The notes: generated by a model not told the origin, from the letters alone. A DNA stretch of 64,000 nt from an uncultured Algibacter sp. (GCA_947499935.1 CANMQH010000012.1:57701-121700); one strand, 5' to 3'. Positions 17,440 to 26,008 are shown, counted from the first letter of the stretch. Translations and numbers: made by a program.

Positions 17440-18101
17440 ATCACATAAAGCATCTCTTATTCACTCGTTTTAAAACCTTTACCTTATTGAGCGCTACTAT
17501 GGTGGGTAGCATGATATTACTTATGATTAGAATGAAATTATCGCATTCGTTTCATTTTCTATTCTTAGTTTGGAATTTATTTTTAGCTGTTATTCCTTTT
17601 CTTATTACGACTTACATGACTAGTCATGATAAACTTAATAAATTATCGCTGCTTTTTGGGTTTTTATTATGGCTGCCCTTTTTACCCAATGCGCCTTATA
17701 TAATTACCGATTTACTCCATTTAAATGGAAGTTCAACACATATTATGTGGTTAGATACTTTAGTGGTATCGTCTTTTGCATTAAATGGATTGCTCTTATT
17801 TTTTGTATCGTTAATGGATATGCAGAAGGTGCTATCTCAATTTTTTAAAGGTAAATATATTAATCCTGCTATTTTTGTTATACTATTTCTTAGTGGTTTT
17901 GGCGTTTACTTGGGGCGATTTTTACGTTATAACTCTTGGGAAATTATTCAAAACCCATTATCCTTATTTAATGACATAATACATCTTATTTTACACCCTA
18001 GACAGCATCAAGAAGCTTGGTTATTTACCATATTATTTAGTGGCTTTTTAAGTTTAGGGTATTGGGTCTATACCTCTATGACTACAAATGAAAGGTATTA
18101 G
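17436..18101 (+). CDS. DUF1361 family membrane protein
   Basis: 221 residues with about six to seven membrane helices. Family signatures: LVWNLFLAVIPF near residue 45, LPFLPNAPYIITDLLHL near 80, and GVYLGRFLRYNSWEI near 150. DUF1361 proteins are integral membrane proteins of unknown function. Overlaps the DUF2809 gene by 4 bp; last gene of the unit. Confidence 0.85.
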   Translation: MNHIKHLLFTRFKTFTLLSATMVGSMILLMIRMKLSHSFHFLFLVWNLFLAVIPFLITTYMTSHDKLNKLSLLFGFLLWLPFLPNAPYIITDLLHLNGSSTHIMWLDTLVVSSFALNGLLLFFVSLMDMQKVLSQFFKGKYINPAIFVILFLSGFGVYLGRFLRYNSWEIIQNPLSLFNDIIHLILHPRQHQEAWLFTILFSGFLSLGYWVYTSMTTNERY

Positions 18102-18146
18102 CAAACTCAGGGTTTGATAAAAGAATCAACCCCATGAGTCTAGGCT

Positions 18147-18175
18147 TTAAAAAAATCCCGATAAAAATCGGGATT
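18147..18175 (-). terminator. intrinsic terminator of the 18208-19413 gene
   Basis: Arms AATCCCGAT / ATCGGGATT at 18154-18175 around an AAAA loop. On the minus strand the hairpin is followed by a T-run (18153-18147), 33 bp past the stop codon of the gene at 18208. Confidence 0.85.
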
Positions 18176-18207
18176 AGGTTAACTTGGTTTATAGAGCATT
18201 TAAATAT

Positions 18208-19413
18208 TTAATCCTTGCCATCTACATAGTCTTGTAAATAAGTAAAGCGCTCGGTTAAGGTTCCGTTTTCGGTTATTTTGGCACGTTCTAATATGCCATC
18301 GTTGTCGTTGTTAAAAAACGCAGGTATAACATGTTTTAAAAACATATCACCAAAACCTTCACTGGCATCTTGTGGTAACTCGCACGGTAGATTATCTACA
18401 GCCATGACTACAATAGCTTTATCGTCCATATAATCTATTTCGGTTTCGGTTTGCGGGTCGTAACCGTATATAGGATCTGCAATTGTAGATGCTTTTAGGG
18501 TTGTAGCTACGGGACCATCTACATCGCAACTAATATCGGCTACAACTTTGACATTAAAGTCTATTGATTTTACATCGTTTCGTGTGTATAGATAAGGTGC
18601 GCCATCTCCATAAAAATGACCAGCAATGTAATAATCGCTAACTTTGGCAAAACGCATAAAATCAGATTTATAATCAGATGGGTTATTGTAAAAATCAAAA
18701 TTATCTATAACACGACCGTCTTTTCGCTTGTTATAATCTAAAACATCTATTTTGCAGTATACAGGCTCATTAAAGTTTTGGTTTAAATACTCCGTAACCG
18801 ACACATGCTTTATTTGCATGGCATCTAACATTTCTTGAGCACCATTGGCCACTTTACCACTTCCTGTTAATAGTATTTTAATATTTGGACAGTCTATTTT
18901 ATTAAGCTCATTTATTAAAGCTTCTTGATTAGGTAAGGGGCCTGCTTTGGGTAAGTTCCAAGATTTATATTTTAAACCCCATGCTCTAAACCCATTGTAT
19001 GCTCCCACGATACCTGCATAACGCCCAAAGCCTATGAGTCGAAAGCCTTCTTTATTCACTATAGTTTCGTGATCATAAAGTGTAATATTCTTATCTAAAA
19101 CAGCTTTTAGCAACTTACGGTTATAGGGTTGCTTTTTTATGGTATGCGAAAAGAAAAAATATTTTTTATTAGGTATGAGTGCCTCAATAGGGACTTCTTT
19201 AACGCCTATCATAACATCGCAATGCGATACGTTATCTGTGACTTTAAAACCAGCAGATTTATATTGCTCATCTTGAAACACACGAATATCTGAACTTTCT
19301 ATCTCGAATATAGCTTCTGGATATTGTTTTTTTGCTTCTATTAATTTTGATGGTGAAAATACAACACGTCGGTCTGGTGGATTTTTACGCTCTTTGATGA
19401 TGGCAAATTTCAT
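18208..19413 (-). CDS. saccharopine dehydrogenase-like NAD(P)-dependent oxidoreductase
   Basis: 401 residues of the alanine dehydrogenase / Lys1-type saccharopine dehydrogenase fold. The N-terminus (MKFAIIKERKNPPDRRVVFSP) matches the substrate domain of this family. The nucleotide-binding turn appears as ILLTGSGKVANGAQEML (about 185-201), followed by a catalytic region with ADISCDVDGP and a late block AVDNLPCELPQDASEGFG. Homologues form or cleave saccharopine or act on other amino acids; which is true here cannot be read. It is monocistronic, with its own terminator. Confidence 0.75.
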   Translation of the reverse strand: MKFAIIKERKNPPDRRVVFSPSKLIEAKKQYPEAIFEIESSDIRVFQDEQYKSAGFKVTDNVSHCDVMIGVKEVPIEALIPNKKYFFFSHTIKKQPYNRKLLKAVLDKNITLYDHETIVNKEGFRLIGFGRYAGIVGAYNGFRAWGLKYKSWNLPKAGPLPNQEALINELNKIDCPNIKILLTGSGKVANGAQEMLDAMQIKHVSVTEYLNQNFNEPVYCKIDVLDYNKRKDGRVIDNFDFYNNPSDYKSDFMRFAKVSDYYIAGHFYGDGAPYLYTRNDVKSIDFNVKVVADISCDVDGPVATTLKASTIADPIYGYDPQTETEIDYMDDKAIVVMAVDNLPCELPQDASEGFGDMFLKHVIPAFFNNDNDGILERAKITENGTLTERFTYLQDYVDGKD

Positions 19414-19684
19414 ATAATAATCTTATTTAGTATGGACGAAAATAATGTGATTTTCCTGCTTTAACAAAAATAAGTCACCTATATTTTATTGCTCTGCTTA
19501 GCTTTCTAGTTTTAACATGTTATTCTTACGCTATGTCTTAACTTATAAAGGTTGCTTTTGTACATTTCTAGTGATACTAATTTATTTTATGGTTTTGCTA
19601 TTTTAGATTACGCCTTAATGTCACCATTTTTGCTTAACGGTATTATAAAATGAATGTGGTATAGATTTTGAACTATATTTTTAG

Positions 19685-19692
19685 TAATTTTG
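19685..19692 (+). promoter_or_regulatory. candidate -7 promoter element upstream of structured RNA and ssrA
   Basis: TAATTTTG fits the Bacteroidota TAnnTTTG -7 consensus. A TTTTG at 19666-19670 lies 14 bp upstream, closer than the usual spacing for a -33 box, so the assignment is tentative. It would start transcription near 19700. Confidence 0.4.
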
Positions 19693-19701
19693 CACGCGCT
19701 T

Positions 19702-19831
19702 TGTCTAGTATTACTGGACATTGAGCAGGTGCGTTAGGGATGGAGGCATTGTTGAAGCTCTTTTTGTGTTGTTGCACCTATGCAACACAAAAAAGCGACT
19801 GCCGAGAGCCCGACCCTTTTTAGGGTAACGC
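19702..19831 (+). ncRNA. structured RNA element upstream of ssrA (flavobacterial, unassigned)
   Basis: No ORF fits here, but the sequence folds well. A small hairpin TGTCTAGTA/TACTGGACA lies at 19702-19720. A closing helix GCGTTA (19731-19736) pairs with TAACGC (19826-19831) around a junction holding a long hairpin with 11-bp arms TTTTTGTGTTG / CAACACAAAAA (about 19761-19792), a possible GGCA/TGCC helix and a small ACCC/GGGT hairpin (about 19812-19826). Conserved-looking single-stranded parts are GGGATGGAGGCA and GAGAGCCCGACCC. From memory, elements of this frame recur between genes of Flavobacteriaceae and may correspond to the Rfam Flavo-1 motif; this is unchecked. It sits 32 bp before ssrA. 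Confidence 0.5.
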
Positions 19832-19863
19832 CATCATTTAAATTTTACTTTTTTATTAAAAAC

Positions 19864-20254
19864 GGGGTCGACTGGTTTTGACAGCGAGATTAATTGAACG
19901 GTAAGCACGTCGTGTAATGACATTGAAACACGTTAAAGGCTAGATCAAATTTTAAACGGCGAGAATAACTACGCTTTAGCTGCATAATCCGAATTATAGT
20001 AGGATTGGCCTAGGTACACAAGGTGTACAAGCTTTATGTCTCCGGAAAGCCTTGATTGACGGCGTTCCATTTTGAGGCATCGTAAATGTCAATATAGATT
20101 GGGTAGCGCTTTGATGCCCTTTTGAAATTAAAAAGATAAGTTATAAGTGGGTTGTCTTTAACCAGCTTATAGTCGAAAACCCAAGAAAAGAATAAACGTG
20201 TAGAAAGCTCTTTGATTACTTGTTTGGACGAGAGTTCGATTCTCTCCGACTCCA
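19864..20254 (+). ncRNA. ssrA: transfer-messenger RNA (tmRNA)
   Basis: Begins GGGGTCGACTGGTTTTGACA, the usual tmRNA 5' tRNA-like half. Ends with GAGAGTTCGATTCTCTCCGACTCCA, a T-arm and acceptor strand whose CGACTCC pairs with GGGGTCG (one G-U). The CCA tail is not encoded. The resume codon and tag lie at 19958-19987: GGC GAG AAT AAC TAC GCT TTA GCT GCA TAA, giving tag GENNYALAA, as in flavobacteria. With SmpB it rescues stalled ribosomes. Its 3' end is the attachment site of the island that follows. Confidence 0.97.
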
Positions 20255-20257
20255 CTT
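20243..20257 (+). other. attachment site attL (inside ssrA)
   Basis: TCTCCGACTCCACTT, overlapping the last bases of tmRNA. Identical copy at 51060-51074 defines the recombination core or part of it. Confidence 0.8.
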
Positions 20258-20266
20258 ATTGCGTAT

Positions 20267-20312
20267 CAAAACGCATCAAAAACCCTCTAAATATATGATT
20301 TAGAGGGTTTTA
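20267..20312. repeat. 46-bp imperfect repeat, copy A (contains ssrA-proximal terminator)
   Basis: Differs at only 5 of 46 positions from 47499-47544. Contains the hairpin described separately at 20279-20311. The second copy overlaps the 3' end of the hipT-like gene and may mark a former element boundary. Confidence 0.7.
20279..20311 (+). terminator. intrinsic terminator after ssrA
   Basis: Perfect 14-bp arms AAAACCCTCTAAAT / ATTTAGAGGGTTTT with a 5-nt loop and T-run, 24 bp after the tmRNA 3' end. It is on the island side of attL, so it was brought in by the element. Confidence 0.9.
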
Positions 20313-20353
20313 CATTTTATATGATATCGTCTGATATCATATAAAACCATCTC

Positions 20354-20375
20354 AATCGAGACCAATTCGGTTACC
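20354..20375. repeat. 22-bp direct repeat (left copy), probable integrase arm-type site
   Basis: Begins AATCGAGACCAATTCGG and ends TTACC; an identical copy lies at 50977-50998 near the right end. Its ATCGAGACC (20355-20363) is also inverted as GGTCTCGAT at 20397-20405. Location beside the integrase gene suggests an arm-type or accessory binding site. Confidence 0.6.
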
Positions 20376-20517
20376 CCATTTTGGTTTTTACAAAGGGGTC
20401 TCGATAAGCACAATATTTTACTGATTTTCAATAGTTTACAACATTTACACCTTAGGTTATTTGATATTAATTTACTACCTTTTAAGTGAATTAGCGAGAC
20501 CTAATAACTATATAATT

Positions 20518-21759
20518 ATGAAAACAGACTTTTCTACCCATTTTCACTTAGTCAATTCTAAGATAAATAATAGAGGCTTAGCTCCTATTTATCTTCGGCT
20601 TACAGTTGACAATAAGCGTACAGAATACAGTATTAGCAGAAGGATTGACCCAAAATTCTGGAATACCAAATTTCAAAAGGTCAAAGGCACAAACCGTGAT
20701 GCGGTTGAAATAAATAAACACATTGATAACCATAAGCACAAACTCAATAAAATCCACCAAAGATTGATAGATGATGACCAATTTGTCTCAGCAAAATCTA
20801 TGATTAATATTTTGAAAGGTGGTGGTAAAAAAGTCAGATTTATTTTAGAAATGTTTAAAGAGCATAATGAAAAAACCGATTTATTGGCAGGAAAAGATAT
20901 TTCTATTAGTACTGCCAAACGTTATTGGACTTGTTATGACCATGTGAAACGATTTATAGAAAAAGAATATCGGCTTGAAGATTATAAATTAAAAGACATT
21001 GATTACCGCTTCATTACTAAGTTTGAGTTCTTTTTAAAAACAACGAGGAAGTGTAACCATAATTCTTCTCTAAAATATATTAATAATTTCAAAAAGATAA
21101 TTCGCATTGCATTAGCCAACCAATGGATGGATAGAGATCCATTTTATAATTATAAAGTCCAATTTGAAGCTGTTGAGCGTGAATACTTAACTGCTGAAGA
21201 AATAGAAATACTTTATACTAAAGAATTACATTTTGATAGATTGAAAGTGGTAAGAGATATGTTTGTATTTTCTTGTTATACAGGTCTCGCCTATTCAGAT
21301 GTTGAAAAACTTTCTAAGTCAGATATCACAATTGGTATTGATGGTAAGCAATGGATAAATATTAAACGCACAAAAACAAATACGCGAAGCAGTATTCCGT
21401 TGTTACCCATAGCAAAGGAGATTTTAAGTCGATATGCTTATGATCCAAAAGTTATAAAAAGTGAGCGTTTAATTCCAGTCTTTAGCAATCAAAAATCTAA
21501 TGCTTATTTAAAAGAAATCGCGATGTTATGCGGCATCACAAAACCATTAACTACTCATTTAGCGCGACATACTTTTGCAACTACTGTGACCTTAACTAAT
21601 GGAGTACCTATTGAAACCGTTAGTAAAATGCTTGGTCATAAATCATTACGAACAACGCAACATTATGCAAAAATTGTAGACCGCAAAGTTAGTGACGACA
21701 TGAAAATTCTTGAAGAGAAACTGAAAACCCAGAGAAAAGACCAAAAAGAAAATCAATAA
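20518..21759 (+). CDS. tyrosine-type site-specific integrase
   Basis: 413 residues from the ATG at 20518 (MKTDFSTHFHLVNSK). The in-frame TTG at 20461 would add 19 poorly typical residues. An N-terminal arm-binding domain (1-80, with RGLAPIYLRLTVDNKRTEYS), a SAM-like core-binding domain (about 100-215) and a catalytic domain follow. Visible catalytic residues are the HLARH box (His and Arg), the LGHKSLRTTQHYAKI box (His) and its Tyr nucleophile. The usual first Arg in the TGLR motif is Ala (YTGLAYSD), as in IntDOT-like Bacteroidota integrases. It would excise and insert the island at ssrA. Confidence 0.93.
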   Translation: MKTDFSTHFHLVNSKINNRGLAPIYLRLTVDNKRTEYSISRRIDPKFWNTKFQKVKGTNRDAVEINKHIDNHKHKLNKIHQRLIDDDQFVSAKSMINILKGGGKKVRFILEMFKEHNEKTDLLAGKDISISTAKRYWTCYDHVKRFIEKEYRLEDYKLKDIDYRFITKFEFFLKTTRKCNHNSSLKYINNFKKIIRIALANQWMDRDPFYNYKVQFEAVEREYLTAEEIEILYTKELHFDRLKVVRDMFVFSCYTGLAYSDVEKLSKSDITIGIDGKQWINIKRTKTNTRSSIPLLPIAKEILSRYAYDPKVIKSERLIPVFSNQKSNAYLKEIAMLCGITKPLTTHLARHTFATTVTLTNGVPIETVSKMLGHKSLRTTQHYAKIVDRKVSDDMKILEEKLKTQRKDQKENQ

Positions 21760-21861
21760 TATATTCCATTTTAATGCAAAAATTTATAGCGTTTTTAGAC
21801 CTAATTAGTTTTGCTACCAAATGATTCATTTTGCGATATGATTGGAACATGATCAAAATCA

Positions 21862-21916
21862 GTACAACCTCTGAACAAGTAGTGGACAAGCTCTGGACAA
21901 GTAGTAAACAAGTACT
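21862..21916. repeat. five tandem 11-bp iteron-like repeats
   Basis: Contiguous units GTACAACCTCT, GAACAAGTAGT, GGACAAGCTCT, GGACAAGTAGT and AAACAAGTACT, consensus GGACAAGTAGT. The unit length is one helical turn, so a protein could bind them on one face. They lie ~100 bp after the integrase gene, in the 438-bp gap (21760-22197) that otherwise holds nothing I can support. Confidence 0.7.
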
Positions 21917-22197
21917 GGTACGTATATATAAACATTAACAAACAAAAGAAAACAATTATAAACTAAGCTGACAAAAAATTAAAAAATTATTTTTCTTTTT
22001 AAAAAAATCTAAATTACTTATCTAGGTTATAAATGCAATTCAGAATCAAAAATGAGGCTGTTTACAAATGATTTAATCAATTATCTCATCATTCTTGACA
22101 ACTACGCCGTACAGGGCTTAAAAAGTAATTTTAAAGCCTTTAAAATCAGCAAAACACTTGTGTTTATAAGCACTCATAGCATTTGATACTAATTGAT

Positions 22198-22653
22198 TTA
22201 ATTTGGTGTTTGCTCTCCGTTATTTAAATCTTCGTTATCTTTTTTAAACTGAAATTCATTTCTTTCTTGAAATTTCAGTAAAAACTCTTTATTTATTCTT
22301 TCTCGTTCTAACTGCTCAAAACTTTTCTCAATTAATATTTTAGGTTTTGGTTTAACGTTCATAAAAAGGGATTGTAACATTGCTAATGTCGGTTTCGTTT
22401 GATGCTTTTCTATATCTTTTATGATAGCTATAACCGCATTAATTCTTTTCTTAATTCGATTTTCAATTTCCATTAGTCCTGGTTTTAAATCATCTTCTGG
22501 AGAAAGTTCATTACGCTCAAAAAATTCTACCATTGAAAGCAAAGTCATTGAGTTTGATTTTGAAATTGATTTGGAATATTTTCTAAATTTCTTCACTACA
22601 GAACGCTTTATGCTCAAGCTTTCAAATCGTTCTTTTTCATAACCTTTATCCAT
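22198..22653 (-). CDS. BfmA/BtgA-like mobilization protein
   Basis: 151 residues. The block ERFESLSIKRSVVKKFRKYS, then SMTLLSMVEFFERNELSP, and IKKRINAVIAIIKDIEKHQT fits the BfmA/BtgA family of small DNA-binding mobilization proteins of Bacteroidota mobilizable elements (ribbon-helix-helix-like N-terminus followed by helices). Such proteins assist a relaxase at oriT. No intact relaxase gene is adjacent, so mobilization by this element alone is doubtful. Recognition is from memory of the family. Confidence 0.7.
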   Translation of the reverse strand: MDKGYEKERFESLSIKRSVVKKFRKYSKSISKSNSMTLLSMVEFFERNELSPEDDLKPGLMEIENRIKKRINAVIAIIKDIEKHQTKPTLAMLQSLFMNVKPKPKILIEKSFEQLERERINKEFLLKFQERNEFQFKKDNEDLNNGEQTPN

Positions 22654-23775
22654 TTTTCCGTGAAATTTTTATTGATTTTACTGGGCTGTGAGCGTTTTTA
22701 CGCTAAAAATGATTTTAATCAAAATCTTAAACACTTGCAAACAACTAAAAATCAGTTAATTAAAAAATGTAACATCGCGCAGCGTGTTACCCTCTTGCTA
22801 TACCTTTTTTTCCGATAAATCTTCAAAAAACCTATACTTACATTTAAGATAGTTTACTAGTCAAATCAAACACTAGAATTATTAGAATTTAAGAAGCTAT
22901 AATTGTAACTCTTGAATTATTTTAACTTAATTCAGCTTATGATTGCATTATCAATAAAACCATTTACTTATTATATCTTGAGCGTTTTCCTTTTCATTTT
23001 TATTATTTAGCAGAATTTTCAAAAGAAAAATAACTACTAGAAAATAGCATAAAAGGTTTCCTAATTCATCTACTTCCCATAGCGCCGTCGCTGTTGCCTT
23101 TTCCAAATTGTAAATCCTGAAATTTGAAGCTCATAAAGATTTATAAAAAGAGCGAGGTACGAGCCTGATTATGCAATCTGTTGAGAAGCAAATTTTATAG
23201 CTTTTGCTGGAAAAGTGATTAAGGAAACAATTAAGATGTTATTTCTCAAATTTAAATTTGAACGCAATGTTTCGCGTTGGCTAAAAATACTGGTCATGGT
23301 AAAGGAGTATCTGTCTGATAGGCAGATTCGAAATGGACATAACTAGTATTGTGAGGAACTGGAAGCTCTTACTATTGATAGAATGTAGCTTTTGCGGAAT
23401 GGAAGAAAATGTACTAAATGGAGTAGTACTAATTTTTATCCCTGAGAGTTTATTGCTAATCATTAAAATAATTCCTATTAAATATCTAAAACACCATCGC
23501 TTTTTGAAATTTTATTCTTTTTCAAAATGCTCTTTAAAGCTTGACCTAGTTTATTTTAAATCCATAATCTTAGATTTTTTCAAAAGTCCTTTTCAAAAAT
23601 CTAAAAGTTCTTTTGGAGCTATTTCAATCTTAACTTTTCTTCTAATATTTATTGTATAAATTCATTAGCAATCTATTGAATGAACATATAATTTTATTTT
23701 TGAATTTAAAGTTTTATGGCAAACCATAATTAATAATCTTCATAACTTTATATATTTAACGTTAAAACATAATCT
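22654..23775. other. 1.1-kb gene-poor stretch between mobilization gene and nuclease gene
   Basis: No convincing gene. The frame at 23333-23659 (+) lacks a plausible composition. A small hairpin ATCTGTCT/AGGCAGAT occurs at about 23309-23328. The position beside a BfmA-like gene makes an oriT or remnants of a lost relaxase gene possible, but neither can be shown. Confidence 0.4.
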
Positions 23776-24588
23776 ATGCTAAGATTCCTTTTTTTAATTA
23801 TATTTTTCTTCAATTCTCTAAATACTTTTTCACAAAACAACTCAATTAATACTATTTCCTGGAACATACGCGACTTCGGTAAAACAAAAAGCACGGAAGA
23901 ATTAGAGAAAATTGCTAATATTATTAAAGATGTAGATATAGTTGCTATACAAGAAGTTGTATCAGGATATGGTGGTGCACAAGCAGTTGCTAAATTGAGT
24001 GATATTTTAAATAGAAAAGGGTCAAAATGGGACTATATTGTTAGTAATCCAACAAAAAGTTCTAAGTATATGACCGAGCGCTACGCATTTATTTGGAAGA
24101 CCAAACATATAAAAATAAAAAACAGAGGATCTCTAATAAAAGAATTACAGGACGAAGTAGAGCGAGAACCGCTCTTAGTTGATTTTTATATAGATGGCAA
24201 ACGTTTTTCAATAATGAACTACCATTCTATACCACATTCAAAAAATCCAAGAACCGAAATTAAGTTACTAACAGAATACATCATAAAAAATAGCAACTCC
24301 CCCTTATTATTAGCTGGGGATTTTAACATCAGTGAAGATGATAAAGTTTTTGAGCGTTTTATAAGTGAAGGCTATATTCCTTCCATATTAAATAAAAAAA
24401 CAACTATAAAGCAAAAGTGTAAGAACGGAAATTATCTTAATTATAGCATTGATAACATCTACTACTCCAATGATATTTTTAAAGTAAAATCTAATGTGAT
24501 CGATTTTGTAATAGCCTGCGAAGAAATAACCAATGCTAGACAACTATCAGATCATCTTCCGGTTTATCTTGAATTTAAACTTAACTAA
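23776..24588 (+). CDS. secreted endonuclease/exonuclease/phosphatase (DNase I-like) family protein
   Basis: 270 residues with a signal peptide (1-19, ending FSQ). Domain motifs of the EEP fold are in order: ISWNIRDFG (N-term Asn), IVAIQEVV (catalytic Glu), YHSIPHS (His-like site), LLLAGDFNIS (Asp-x-Asn) and ARQLSDHLPVYLEF (SDH). These are the metal-dependent phosphodiester hydrolysis residues shared by DNase I and exonuclease III. Export suggests action on extracellular or periplasmic DNA or phosphoesters. It converges with the channel gene and their 3' ends overlap by 8 bp. Confidence 0.85.
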   Translation: MLRFLFLIIFFFNSLNTFSQNNSINTISWNIRDFGKTKSTEELEKIANIIKDVDIVAIQEVVSGYGGAQAVAKLSDILNRKGSKWDYIVSNPTKSSKYMTERYAFIWKTKHIKIKNRGSLIKELQDEVEREPLLVDFYIDGKRFSIMNYHSIPHSKNPRTEIKLLTEYIIKNSNSPLLLAGDFNISEDDKVFERFISEGYIPSILNKKTTIKQKCKNGNYLNYSIDNIYYSNDIFKVKSNVIDFVIACEEITNARQLSDHLPVYLEFKLN

Positions 24589-26008
24589 GATAGATTACTT
24601 TATAAGACTCATCTACTATTAAGTCATTTTTTGGCGAAATAATTGAGTTCTGGTCACTATCAATCAATCCCAATAAAGTCTCATTTCGTTCGAGAAAATA
24701 TAACTTTATTTGCTTGACTAAAGTTCCTTTTGACATTTTTAGATCTTCAAAATTCATTGTTTTAATCCTGTCATTATCATTGCCAAATAAATTGTAAAAC
24801 ATATCTGAAATATTTGGATTATTTATGCAAGTCGTGATGATTTTAGAGTCAATTAATTCTTTATATAGTATCTCATCGCCTTTCATTTTATCTTTAATAA
24901 TTTCAGCGTTAATTTCATCATTGATTTCTGCAATTGTATGAACATCTGGCGCTTCTTTTTCAATATGAAAAATAGTCATTACGGTACGCAAATCAATATC
25001 TCTAATGGTATCGTGTTCTTTTGATTCGGCAAAAACTACAGCAAATTTTGCGCTTTTAATATTAACTTTTCTTAAAGAGCTATAATCTGTAAAATCCGCA
25101 TTAAGATAAATAACACCTGAGATTTCTTCAATCTCTTTACATGAAATAAGTACAATATTATTATAGTTTTTAACGTCTTTTAATAAATCATCTATCACAT
25201 TTCTAGATGATTTTGTATAACCACAAATAACAATATGATTTTTCAAATTAAGCTTTGTAATTTTCCCAGAAGTAATAGCATTCATAACAGTTTGTATTTT
25301 GGTTAGAAATAGAGAAATAAAGAACCCGAATATCGCTAAATTAAAGACGAGTAATATCATTGTAAAAAACCTTCCTGTAAAAGATTTTGGTGTATCATCT
25401 ACAAGTTCAATAGTTTTAAGTGTATACCAAAATGTATCTGAGAACGTAGCAAAATCAGACCCTTTTACTCTGGCTTCTGAGACAAAAATAACGAAGCTCA
25501 GTAATGTTAATAATGATATCGTAAGAAAGAAAAAAACATAGAAAACCCTATTCTGTTCTTTCATACCCTGAAGTATGATGTTTAATTTATCAATGTCTCT
25601 AAATATTTTAAAGACTCTTCCCAGGCGTATTAATCTGAAAAGGCGTAAAAACCGAAGTGTTCTAAAGGTTCTAAAAAATGTGAGCGACGGTAGTAAAGCC
25701 AATAAGTCTATTAGAGAAGAAATTTCCAACATCCATAGTATTTTTTTATAGATGGCGTACCACAAGTTCTTGGTTACTATATCTTCTCTAAAATTTGTTG
25801 CTATATAAAAACGAGCGCAGTACTCTGTCACAAAGAAAATGATAATCCCTGTATCTAAAATTTTAAGTATTCCTGTAAACTCTCCTTTCTCACTTTGTAA
25901 AAAAATAAGTACTATCGAAAAGGTAATAACCAAAGCCAAAAAAATATCGAAGATATACTTCTTAGGGTTTTCATTATCCGTGAGCCATTTATGCAGGAAT
26001 TTTTTCAT
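24581..26008 (-). CDS. voltage-gated-type ion channel with cytoplasmic RCK/TrkA-N domains and atypical pore
   Basis: 475 residues. Six-TM voltage-gated channel layout: S1-S3 in 15-110, an S4 helix at 113-137 with Arg or Lys about every third residue (RTFRTLRFLRLFRLIRLGR), S5 155-176, pore loop, S6 213-238, then two Rossmann-like RCK/TrkA-N regions (from HIVICGYTKSSRN at 258). The K+ filter TVGYG is absent: the pore reads LKTIELVDD (197-205). So it resembles a Kch-type channel but its selectivity must differ, or it is not a pore. It is the last gene of the minus-strand cluster and overlaps the preceding lipoprotein gene by 4 bp (ATGA). Confidence 0.8.
   Translation of the reverse strand: MKKFLHKWLTDNENPKKYIFDIFLALVITFSIVLIFLQSEKGEFTGILKILDTGIIIFFVTEYCARFYIATNFREDIVTKNLWYAIYKKILWMLEISSLIDLLALLPSLTFFRTFRTLRFLRLFRLIRLGRVFKIFRDIDKLNIILQGMKEQNRVFYVFFFLTISLLTLLSFVIFVSEARVKGSDFATFSDTFWYTLKTIELVDDTPKSFTGRFFTMILLVFNLAIFGFFISLFLTKIQTVMNAITSGKITKLNLKNHIVICGYTKSSRNVIDDLLKDVKNYNNIVLISCKEIEEISGVIYLNADFTDYSSLRKVNIKSAKFAVVFAESKEHDTIRDIDLRTVMTIFHIEKEAPDVHTIAEINDEINAEIIKDKMKGDEILYKELIDSKIITTCINNPNISDMFYNLFGNDNDRIKTMNFEDLKMSKGTLVKQIKLYFLERNETLLGLIDSDQNSIISPKNDLIVDESYKVIYLS

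Noticed and set aside
20034..20255. 73-codon minus-strand frame
   Set aside because: It is antisense to tmRNA; the RNA gene explains the sequence.
20461..20517. N-terminal extension of the integrase from TTG
   Set aside because: The ATG at 20518 starts the conserved arm-binding domain; the extension is hydrophobic and atypical.
21862..21916. CRISPR-like array
   Set aside because: Repeats are 11 bp and contiguous, without spacers; iteron-like, not CRISPR. No CRISPR array or cas gene was seen in the window.
23309..23328. Hairpin ATCTGTCT/AGGCAGAT as an oriT nick region
   Set aside because: Short, one mismatch, and no relaxase gene or known nick consensus supports it.
23333..23659. 108-codon plus-strand frame
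   Set aside because: No start context, odd hydrophobic/Lys composition and no recognisable domain; it lies in a stretch that looks non-coding.
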